Shown here: one piece after another, positions 20,846-26,764 of the stretch
Layout: the number at the start of each line of letters is the position of its first letter
How positions within the stretch are numbered: the first letter of the stretch is position 1
NCBI GenBank assembly: GCA_964469055.1
Contig: CAYXXN010000015.1
Coordinates: forward strand, 1 to 26,764
From: CAYXXN01 sp964469055
Lineage (GTDB): Bacteria; Acidobacteriota; Thermoanaerobaculia; Multivoradales; JAHEKO01
DNA: 26,764 nucleotides
Reading direction: 5' to 3'
Made by a program: the position numbers and the translations under genes
Notes under the pieces: generated by a model
What the model was told of the DNA's origin: nothing
The model's database searches: none
What the model saw: only the letters and a program-made list of their open reading frames with translations

Positions 20846-23800
20846 TCAGCCGAGCAGCATCCGCAGGTCCTCTGCCGTGAGCTCGCGCAGGGGGGCGTCG
20901 GTCTCGCCTTCGAGGATGGCGTCGGCGAGCTGCTTTTTCGAGCGCTGGAGGTCGAGGATCTTCTCTTCGACCGTGTCGCGGGCGATCAGGCGGTAGGCGA
21001 AGACCGGCTGGGTCTGGCCGATGCGGTGGGCGCGGTCGATGGCCTGGGCTTCGACCGCCGGGTTCCACCATGGGTCGAGGAGGAAGACGTAGCCGGCCGC
21101 CGTCAAGTTGAGACCGAGGCCGCCGGCCTTCAAACTGATCAGGAAGAGGTTGCAGTCGGGGTCGGTCTGGAAGCGCTCGACGACCGCGCCGCGGTCGCGG
21201 GTCTGGCCGTCGAGGTAGGCGTAGGCCGTGCCCTGCTCGTCGAGCTTGCCGCGCACGTAGGCGAGGAGGCTCGTGAACTGCGAGAAGACGAGCACCTTGT
21301 GCCCCTCGTCGAGGACCTCGGCCACCTGCTCGAACAAGGTGTCGAGCTTGGCGCTCCCCGCCTCCGCCCAGCTCTCGTCGACCAGCCCGGGATGGCAGGC
21401 CACCTGGCGCAGCCGTAGNNNNNNNNNNAGCCGTAGCAAGGCCTCGAGCACCTGGATGGTCGAGGCCCCGAGGCCCTCCTTCTCGACCTGCTGGAGCAGA
21501 CTCGCCTGGTAGCGGGCGCGCAGCGCGTCGTAGAGCTCGCGCTGGCGCTCGCCGAGTGTGCAGAGCAGCACCTGCTCGGTCTTGGGCGGCAGGTCCGCGA
21601 GGACCTGTGCCTTGGTGCGCCGCAGGATGAAGGGCCGCATGCCCTCGGCGACGAGCGAGAGCTCCTGCGCCGTGGGGGCGCGGCCGGCGGTCAGGACGTC
21701 GAGCCGCGGCAGGCGTCCCAGGAGGCCCGGATTCAGGAACTCGAAGAGCGAGCCCAGCTCGCCCAGGTGGTTCTCGATCGGCGTGCCGGTCAGGGCCAGG
21801 CGATGGCGGGCGACGAGCAGGCGGCTGGCCTTGGCGGATTGCGAGGCCGCGTTCTTGATCGCCTGCGCCTCGTCGAGGATCGCGGTGTCGAACTCGACGG
21901 TGGCGAGCCAGCCGATGTCGTTGCGCAGCGTGCCGTAGGTCGTGACCACCAGGTCGTATCGGGCGATCTCGGAGCGCAAGGCCTCGCGGTCCGGGCCGCC
22001 GTACTCGAGCACCGTGAGCTTCGGAGTGAAGCGGGCTGCCTCGTCGATCCAGTTGTAGACGAGGCTCTTCGGCGCCACCACCAGGGAGGGAAGCCGACCG
22101 TTCTTGGTGGCGTTGCGGATCCCCTGCAGGAGCGCCAGCACTTGCACGGTCTTGCCCAGCCCCATGTCGTCGGCCAGCACGCCGCCCAAGCCGTACTCGC
22201 GCACGAACTCGAGCCAGCCCAGGCCGTGGCGCTGGTAGGCGCGCAGCGTGCCGACGAAGCCCCGCGGCTCCTTCTTGGGCTCGATGCGCTCGAAGGAGGA
22301 GAGCTTCTCGCGCAGCTCGGCGAAGGCGCTGTCGACCTGGGCGGGCGGCATCGCCGCGAGCAGCGCGTCGACCAGCAGGGCCTGCGAGTGGAGGAAGCGC
22401 AGTCCTTCCTCCGTCGTGTCGTGGGCGAGCTTGGCGAGCGAGTCGTAGGTCTCGAGCCAGGCGGCCGGCAGCAAGCCCCGCGAGCCATCCTCCAGCTTCA
22501 CGAACCGCTCGCCGCGCAAGACGGCGTCGAGCAGCTCCTTCATCTCCAGCCGACCGCCCGCGAAGTCGACGCCGCCGGAGAGCTCGAACCAGTCGATGCC
22601 GCTCTCGATGCGCAGGGCCGGCGGGCCCGCCCGCCGCAGCGTCGTGCCGTGGACCTCGATGGCCCAGCCCTCGGCGAGCAGGGGCTCGGCGACGGCCGCG
22701 AGATCGCGAGGAGCGACCGACAGCTCGTGGCCGTTGGCGGAGGCGAGCGGCTTCAAGCCGACCTCGACCAGCCGCACCACGGCGGCGTGCTCGCGCGGCA
22801 GGTCGCGGCGCACGAACTTGTGCAGCTCCCAGTCGACGAGGGCGCCCCGCGGATCCTCGGCCTTCACCTCGACCTCGCCGTAGCGGAACGACAGCTCGGC
22901 CAGGAGCGGCGCGTTGGTCCACCCTGGCGCCGCTTCCGGCTCGAGCACGAGCCGTGGCTGCAGCGGCTCCTGCTCCTCGCTGAGCCGCAGCTCCTCCGGA
23001 GCGTCGAGGCGCGGCAGGGTGGGCAGCTCGAGCAGCGCGGTCAGCGCCTCCTCGAGATCCGGTCTCGGGATCGGGATCTCTCCGGCTTCGCGCAGGGCCT
23101 CGAGCCACGGGCGATCCCGGCTGGGGGCTGCTTCGAGGCGCCCCAGGGACTCGACGAACAGCACCAGGCCCGAGCCCGTCGCGGCGCCGTCCGAGCCTTC
23201 GCCGGGGAGGACCAGCACGGGGGCTCCGAGCGAGACACTCTGGCCATTGCGCTCGAGCGCCCCGCGCAGACGCGCCGCCCCGGCCAGCGTCGGCTCCAGC
23301 CGCAGAGCGAGGCGCCAGGCCTCTCCCGCGTCCCAGGCGAGCGGCGGCCGGTCGACGACGACGCGGCCGTCCCACCAACCGAGCGCGCCCTGAGCGCAGA
23401 GCCGGGGCAGCACTCGGTCGTGCATCTCGGCCGGTAGCCGGAAGCGTTCGATCCAGGTCGACGACGACGGCGGTCCGGAACGCCGTGGCCGACTCTGCCG
23501 CAGCGGCTGCTCGACGGAAAGCGCCGTCACTACCGCCACCGGCTCGCCCGCCCCGAGCAGCTCCTGGAGCCTCGCGGCCTTGACGGCGGAGCGCCGCAGC
23601 TTGCCGGCCTCGCCGTCGGCCGCCGGAGCGCGCTCGAAGATGTCGAGGATGAGGCCGCCGGCGCCCTGGCTCGCCGTCGTGTCGATGAGCAGGCGGAGCT
23701 CGGCCGCGACGACGCCCGGCGGCGGCGCGGCGACGGGCGCCCTGGCGATCTCTTCCCGCGCCGCGGCGAGGAGCGCCCGCCAGGCGGCTCCGCCGGCGCC

Positions 23801-24349
23801 GTGGAGCCCGCGCTCGACGCCCGGGCGCAGGCGAGCGGGCCGCGCCAGATGCGCCCGCGCCCGCCGCGCCGGGCGCAGGCGCTCCGGTCGCTCGGGCTCG
23901 GCGGCCACCCCGAGGTCCGGCCAGCTCCCCGCCCGGTCCTTGCGCAGCGACAGACGGTCCTTCCCCGCCGGCTGATTCTCGGGTCCACTTTCCGCCAGCG
24001 CCAGGAGCGTGGCCCAGAGGTGTTTGCAGGGTCGGCCGCCGGCGAAGCGCTCGCAACTGCAGAAGGTGTGGAGCACACGCTCCCCCACCTGCGTCCAGTC
24101 GACACCCACGGCGTAGGCGTCACGCTCCTTGCCCTCGACGCGCCCCCGGGCGCGGCTGCCGGCGACCTCCAGTTGCACGCGGCCCTCGACGAAGTACTCG
24201 GCACCGCGATCGCGATCGCCGGGCTCGAAGTGCGAGGCGGTGCGCTTCCAGAGCGGGACCGGGCGAGCCTCGGCGTCCGCATCATGAGGTCGCCCGCGGC
24301 TGCGGCGGCGCCGGCGCACCGGCGATCTCTTGCCTATCGGCTCTTCCAT
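20846..24349 (-). CDS. SWIM-domain SNF2-family helicase/ATPase, split by an N run
   Basis: The protein is about 1,161 residues once the false gap is removed. The N-terminus is basic, followed by a SWIM zinc finger C97-x-C99-x8-C108-K-H110 (TFCSCERFAGGRPCKHLW). A long middle region leads to the SNF2 ATPase: Walker A DDMGLGKT (near 731), DEAQAIKN (near 825), LTGTPIENHLGEL, then the C-terminal lobe with VLVFSQFTSLL, SLKAGGLGLNLTAA, WWNPAVEAQAIDRAHRIGQT (near 1100). It is a DNA- or RNA-polymerase-associated translocase of the RapA/HepA-like bacterial SNF2 class; its specific job is unproven. The ten Ns at 21419-21428 fall inside LLRLRQVACHP, a conserved stretch. The start at 24349 lacks a clear ribosome binding site. 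Confidence 0.9.
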   Translation of the reverse strand: MEEPIGKRSPVRRRRRSRGRPHDADAEARPVPLWKRTASHFEPGDRDRGAEYFVEGRVQLEVAGSRARGRVEGKERDAYAVGVDWTQVGERVLHTFCSCERFAGGRPCKHLWATLLALAESGPENQPAGKDRLSLRKDRAGSWPDLGVAAEPERPERLRPARRARAHLARPARLRPGVERGLHGAGGAAWRALLAAAREEIARAPVAAPPPGVVAAELRLLIDTTASQGAGGLILDIFERAPAADGEAGKLRRSAVKAARLQELLGAGEPVAVVTALSVEQPLRQSRPRRSGPPSSSTWIERFRLPAEMHDRVLPRLCAQGALGWWDGRVVVDRPPLAWDAGEAWRLALRLEPTLAGAARLRGALERNGQSVSLGAPVLVLPGEGSDGAATGSGLVLFVESLGRLEAAPSRDRPWLEALREAGEIPIPRPDLEEALTALLELPTLPRLDAPEELRLSEEQEPLQPRLVLEPEAAPGWTNAPLLAELSFRYGEVEVKAEDPRGALVDWELHKFVRRDLPREHAAVVRLVEVGLKPLASANGHELSVAPRDLAAVAEPLLAEGWAIEVHGTTLRRAGPPALRIESGIDWFELSGGVDFAGGRLEMKELLDAVLRGERFVKLEDGSRGLLPAAWLETYDSLAKLAHDTTEEGLRFLHSQALLVDALLAAMPPAQVDSAFAELREKLSSFERIEPKKEPRGFVGTLRAYQRHGLGWLEFVREYGLGGVLADDMGLGKTVQVLALLQGIRNATKNGRLPSLVVAPKSLVYNWIDEAARFTPKLTVLEYGGPDREALRSEIARYDLVVTTYGTLRNDIGWLATVEFDTAILDEAQAIKNAASQSAKASRLLVARHRLALTGTPIENHLGELGSLFEFLNPGLLGRLPRLDVLTAGRAPTAQELSLVAEGMRPFILRRTKAQVLADLPPKTEQVLLCTLGERQRELYDALRARYQASLLQQVEKEGLGASTIQVLEALLRXXXXLRLRQVACHPGLVDESWAEAGSAKLDTLFEQVAEVLDEGHKVLVFSQFTSLLAYVRGKLDEQGTAYAYLDGQTRDRGAVVERFQTDPDCNLFLISLKAGGLGLNLTAAGYVFLLDPWWNPAVEAQAIDRAHRIGQTQPVFAYRLIARDTVEEKILDLQRSKKQLADAILEGETDAPLRELTAEDLRMLLG
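21411..21436. other. 10-N pseudo-gap flanked by an 8-base duplication
   Basis: AGCCGTAG occurs at 21411-21418 and again at 21429-21436, on either side of exactly ten Ns. Removing the Ns and one copy deletes 18 bases and restores an uninterrupted reading frame through EALLRLRQVACHP. Two contig ends overlapping by eight bases were probably joined with filler, and no sequence is missing. Confidence 0.85.
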
Positions 24350-24704
24350 GCCTGCAACACTGCGGCGGGGCCCGGCTCTCGCCCCACCACGCGCGGCGCA
24401 CGGTCACGGTGCGCTGCGTTCACCTTCGAGACCGCCCATCACCGACGACGAGGCGCCGGCGAGGAGGAGGGTCTGGAGCCTGGTCGCGTGGGTGCCGGAA
24501 ACCGGCAGCCCGCGACAGCGCGCGCAAGGCTACAACAAAAGACGACCTCCGCGCGAGCCCCAGGGCCNNNNNNNNNNNNNNNNNNNNNNNNNNNNNNNNN
24601 NNNNNNNNNNNNNNNNNNNNNNNNNNNNNNNNNNNNNNNNNNNNNNNNNNNNNNNNNNNNNNNNNNNAGGATCCGATGAAGGAGGAGAAACGAGAGGTCA
24701 CGCC
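24350..24704. other. Intergenic stretch containing a 100-N scaffold gap
   Basis: Bases 24350-24567 lie between the helicase start and the gap and show no credible gene on either strand, only GC-rich open frames. They should contain the helicase promoter, but no clear one is seen. Bases 24568-24667 are exactly 100 Ns, the usual filler for a gap of unknown size, so genes may be missing. Bases 24668-24704 hold the upstream region of the PrcB-like gene, including GAGAGG at 24692-24697. Confidence 0.7.
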
Positions 24705-25196
24705 GTGGTTCCCCGTCCCGTTGCCTGGCCGACGTCGGTTGCGGCACTGGCGTTGGGGCTGCTGGCCCTGCCGCTCCTGGCCTGCGAGGACTCCCCGACC
24801 GATCCCGGCGAGTCGGTCCCGTTCGAGACGCTCGCCCAGGACGCGATCTCGGCTCGCGAGGTGAGCGCGCGTCGCGAGGTGGTGCGCGACGACGCGACCT
24901 GGCGGAGCGTCTGGGCGGAGATCTTCCCCGGCGTCCCGCCGGCCGCCGTGGACTTCGCCCGCGAGATGGCGCTGGTCGCGGTGATGGCCCCGCAGCCCTG
25001 CACGGCCCGGGTGACGATCGAGGCGCTGCGCCGCGAGTCCGACCTCCTGTCGGTCAGCCTGGTCGAGAACCCGACCCCCCTCGACTGCGCCTGCGTCGCC
25101 CCGGTGCAGCCCTTCCACATCGTCCGCACCGAGCGCATCGACCTGCCGGCCGAGTTCCTCGTCCGCACCGGAGAGCCGGCGATCTGCGGTTCGTAG
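24705..25196 (+). CDS. Lipoprotein with PrcB-like C-terminal domain
   Basis: The start is a GTG at 24705 with GAGAGG seven bases upstream, giving 163 residues. The signal ends in a lipobox LLAC (Cys27), so it should be a lipoprotein. Residues about 58-150 match the PrcB C-terminal domain pattern (PF14343): VVRDDATWRSVWAEIFPGVPP, VDFAREMALVAVMAP, then QPFHIVRTERI. The domain was named from a spirochaete protease-complex partner, but most relatives are uncharacterised. Extra cysteines (QPC, LDCAC, ICGS) could form disulfides outside the membrane. An ATG at 24676 is out of frame and is not the start. The upstream neighbour is unknown because of the assembly gap. Confidence 0.82.
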   Translation: MVPRPVAWPTSVAALALGLLALPLLACEDSPTDPGESVPFETLAQDAISAREVSARREVVRDDATWRSVWAEIFPGVPPAAVDFAREMALVAVMAPQPCTARVTIEALRRESDLLSVSLVENPTPLDCACVAPVQPFHIVRTERIDLPAEFLVRTGEPAICGS

Positions 25197-25245
25197 CGAC
25201 TGCTCTTATAGCTGGAGGACAACTCGCCGACTAGAATCGGCCTCC

Positions 25246-26004
25246 ATGCCTCGCTTCGGCCGCTACGTCGGCGTGCGCTACTCGGGCCGGAAGCTGGCGA
25301 CGACCCCCATCGAGGAGCTGCGCGTTTTCGCCGCCCGCGGCGACCACGAGCCCTACCAGGTCTTCGACACCGACGCCGACGAGGGTCTGTGGAGCCGGCG
25401 GGATCTGGCGGAGTGGCTCTCCGGGGAGCTCGCGGCCGAGGGGCCGGCGATCGTCGGCCTCGACCACGCCTTCTCCTTCCCGCGCACCTACATGGAGCGC
25501 AACGGCGTGACCCGTTGGGACGACTTCCTCTCCGATTTCGCCGCGCATTGGCCGACCCAGGAGAGCTCCGTGCGCGACCTGCTGCCGGGCAACTTGCGCC
25601 GCGGCGGCAGCGACGAGCGCCGCTTGACCGGCAAGTGGGCGACCTCGCGCACCGGCGGCGTCTTCCGCTTCGAGATCAAGGACGGTGTCGCCGACGCCTC
25701 GCACGCCGGCCTCCCCTGGCTCGACTACCTGCGAAGGGCCGCCGACGGCGTCCACGTCTGGCCCTTCGACGGCTTCGAGGTCGCGGCGAACCGCACGGTG
25801 CTGGCGGAGGTCCACGCCGGCCACCTGCTGCTGCGCTATCCGCGCAGCGAGGGCTCCGAGGAAGAGCAGCAAGCCTACGCCATCTGCGCCTGGCTCCAGG
25901 ACCGCGATCGTCGGGACCTTCTGGCGCCCTACTTCTCCCCGCCGCTCACCGAAGCCGAGCAGGCCCAGGCGCGGCTCGAGGGATGGATCCTGGGGGTGAT
26001 GTGA
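25246..26004 (+). CDS. DUF429-like (RNase H-fold) protein, putative
   Basis: This 252-residue cytosolic protein begins VGVRYSGRKLATTPIEELRVF, has an acidic strand IVGLDHAFSFPRTYME (about 69-84), and ends AYAICAWLQDRDRRD...PLTEAEQAQARLEGWILGV. The order of an early acidic strand, a central D-containing strand and a late helix with EGWILG resembles DUF429-type RNase H-fold proteins, whose biochemical role is unclear. I regard the family call as tentative, though the gene is certainly real from its even codon structure. The ATG at 25246 has no strong ribosome binding site. Its TGA overlaps the next gene's GTG (GTGA), so the two are translationally coupled. Confidence 0.75.
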   Translation: MPRFGRYVGVRYSGRKLATTPIEELRVFAARGDHEPYQVFDTDADEGLWSRRDLAEWLSGELAAEGPAIVGLDHAFSFPRTYMERNGVTRWDDFLSDFAAHWPTQESSVRDLLPGNLRRGGSDERRLTGKWATSRTGGVFRFEIKDGVADASHAGLPWLDYLRRAADGVHVWPFDGFEVAANRTVLAEVHAGHLLLRYPRSEGSEEEQQAYAICAWLQDRDRRDLLAPYFSPPLTEAEQAQARLEGWILGVM

Positions 26005-26453
26005 AGCCGGGCCGCGCGATCCTCTTCGGGGGCCTGGTCGTGGCGGCCCTCGACATCCTCTACGCGATCGTCTTCTGGCACTTCCGCGGCGCCGCGCCGA
26101 TCCGGGTCTTCCAGGGCGTCGCCGCCGGCCTGCTCGGGCGCGACGCCTTCGAGGGCGGGCCGCCGACCGCCGTGCTCGGCGGGCTGCTCCACGTCTTCAA
26201 TGCGCTGGTCATCGTCGCCATCTACCACCTGGCAAGCCGGAGGCTGACCTTCCTCGCTCGCCGGCCCGTCCCTTGGGGCATGCTCTACGGCGTCCTCGTT
26301 TGCCTGGTCATGACCTATGTCGTCATCCCGCTGTCAGCCTCACCGAGCGGGCCGCCCTCCATGACGGTGCTCGCCATCAACCTCGTCAGCCACGCCTTTC
26401 TCGTCGGCCTGCCCTGCGCGCTGTTCGCGCGCGCCGCCGCGCCGCCGGAGTGA
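26001..26453 (+). CDS. Small four-helix membrane protein
   Basis: The GTG at 26001 overlaps the previous stop by three bases and has GGGGG just upstream; this gives 150 residues. Four hydrophobic segments (about 7-24, 58-76, 93-112, 122-140) mark an integral membrane protein with short loops and the conserved-looking text RVFQGVAAGLLGRDAFEGG between the first two. I recognise this as a recurrent unknown membrane family but cannot name a function. No transport or catalytic motif is visible. It follows the DUF429-like gene in one operon, and the broken VOC gene begins five bases after it. Confidence 0.75.
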   Translation: MKPGRAILFGGLVVAALDILYAIVFWHFRGAAPIRVFQGVAAGLLGRDAFEGGPPTAVLGGLLHVFNALVIVAIYHLASRRLTFLARRPVPWGMLYGVLVCLVMTYVVIPLSASPSGPPSMTVLAINLVSHAFLVGLPCALFARAAAPPE

Positions 26454-26457
26454 CGCC

Positions 26458-26716
26458 ATGATCAACGGCGCTCACTGGCTCATCTACAGCCGGGAGCCGG
26501 AGGCACGTGGACCGGGATCTCTCGGGCGCGATCCTCTACCTGATGTGCGACGACCTGCCGGCGCAGATTGCCTGGCTCTCCGCCCGGGGCGTCCGCTGCG
26601 CGCCGATCGGCGAGGCCGAGTGGGGCACCTACACGACGCTGGACTTGCCGAGCGGCGGCGCGATCGGCCTCTACCAGCCGACCCATCCGACGGCGATCGG
26701 CGCGCCGAGTAGCTGA
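26458..26716 (+). pseudogene. VOC-family gene broken by internal deletion and frameshift
   Basis: The ATG at 26458 starts MINGAHWLIYSREPEA, a typical start for a small glyoxalase-like (VOC) protein, and then the frame turns to unrelated arginine/glycine-rich text. Another frame, from about 26507, reads DRDLSGAILYLMCDD...WGTYTTLDLPSGGAIGLYQPTHP, the matching C-terminal half ending at the TGA at 26714. The expected middle part, roughly 40 residues with a helix and strands, is absent. The join lies near 26503-26510. It is either a genuine pseudogene or a local assembly or collapse error; the clean ends and lack of Ns favour a true deletion slightly. Confidence 0.7.
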
Positions 26717-26733
26717 AGCGGTTCGGGGCCGAG

Positions 26734-26764
26734 CGCCTTGGCGCGGCTCCTCGCGTCCAAGGCG
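26734..26764. terminator. Strong hairpin at the window end
   Basis: CGCCTTGG (26734-26741) is complementary to CCAAGGCG (26757-26764), and inside it CGCG pairs with CGCG around GCTCCT with one unpaired T. It sits 17 bases after the broken VOC gene, a natural place for a terminator. The window ends before any T-tract can be seen. Confidence 0.4.

Noticed and set aside
20823..24056. Second 1,077-codon minus-strand frame over the helicase
   Set aside because: It is a frame-shifted shadow of the SNF2 gene; only the other frame carries SWIM, Walker A, DEAQ and C-terminal helicase motifs.
20039..24349. Defence island made of a methyltransferase and an SNF2 helicase
   Set aside because: The methyltransferase is a UbiE-like small-molecule enzyme without DNA-methylase motifs, the genes are convergent, and no nuclease or phospholipase partner is present. 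SWIM-SNF2 proteins are common chromosomal genes.
24330..25196. Long frame running through the 100-N gap into the PrcB-like gene
   Set aside because: The frame is open only because Ns contain no stops. The gene's signal peptide and ribosome binding site place its start at 24705.

Overview
The window is a GC-rich (roughly 70% by eye) bacterial scaffold. Two runs of N (10 and 100 bases) indicate a draft or metagenome-derived assembly. An acidobacterial source is likely, possibly a Thermoanaerobaculia-like lineage. The grounds are a VWFA-related protein of the type named for Acidobacteria, many secreted or lipoprotein TPR and VCBS proteins, and a Bacteroidetes/Acidobacteria-type YebC. This is inference from family content; no rRNA or other phylogenetic marker is present.

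Layout. 80-3011 (minus): a phosphodiesterase/TPR lipoprotein followed by a small NTF2-like exported protein. 3286-5018 (plus): a short secreted protein with a DGFESG tail, a DUF2007 protein and an exported PqqB-like metallo-hydrolase. 5015-8634 (minus): an exported TPR protein, a VWFA-related protein overlapping it by 4 bases, and an LCAT-type alpha/beta hydrolase, very probably one operon. 8703-9710 (minus): a threonine/serine-dehydratase-like PLP enzyme. 9711-10233: the longest gene-poor stretch. It holds a possible small transcription unit (a tiny ORF with an unusually strong Shine-Dalgarno and a GNRA-capped terminator), a signal-peptide-like remnant, and the structured leader of an exported truncated hemoglobin (10234-10683). 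10853-12765: a divergent pair, a membrane protein and a membrane-anchored SpoIIE/RsbU-type phosphatase. 12770-15403 (minus): a VOC dioxygenase-like protein, a CDF metal transporter and a class V aminotransferase of the cysteine-desulfurase-like type that lacks the catalytic-cysteine motif; all overlap. 15497-18347 (plus): a Uma2 nuclease-like protein, YebC and a VCBS/FG-GAP secreted protein with a DGFESG tail, nearly abutting. 18354-20842: an AraC-type regulator divergent from an NTF2-like exported protein, then a UbiE-like methyltransferase. 20846-24349 (minus): a SWIM-SNF2 helicase interrupted by a 10-N pseudo-gap that is almost certainly an assembly artefact. After the 100-N gap, 24705-26716 (plus): a PrcB-like lipoprotein, a DUF429-like protein, a four-helix membrane protein and a broken VOC gene.

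Most genes look like ordinary lineage-specific chromosomal content, with many exported proteins. I see no defence island, prophage, IS element, CRISPR array, tRNA or rRNA. The signals most worth following are the shared C-terminal DGFESG...W-D tail on two unrelated secreted proteins, the small unit at about 9731-10057, the exported two-cysteine truncated hemoglobin, and the in-frame reconstruction of the helicase across the N run.
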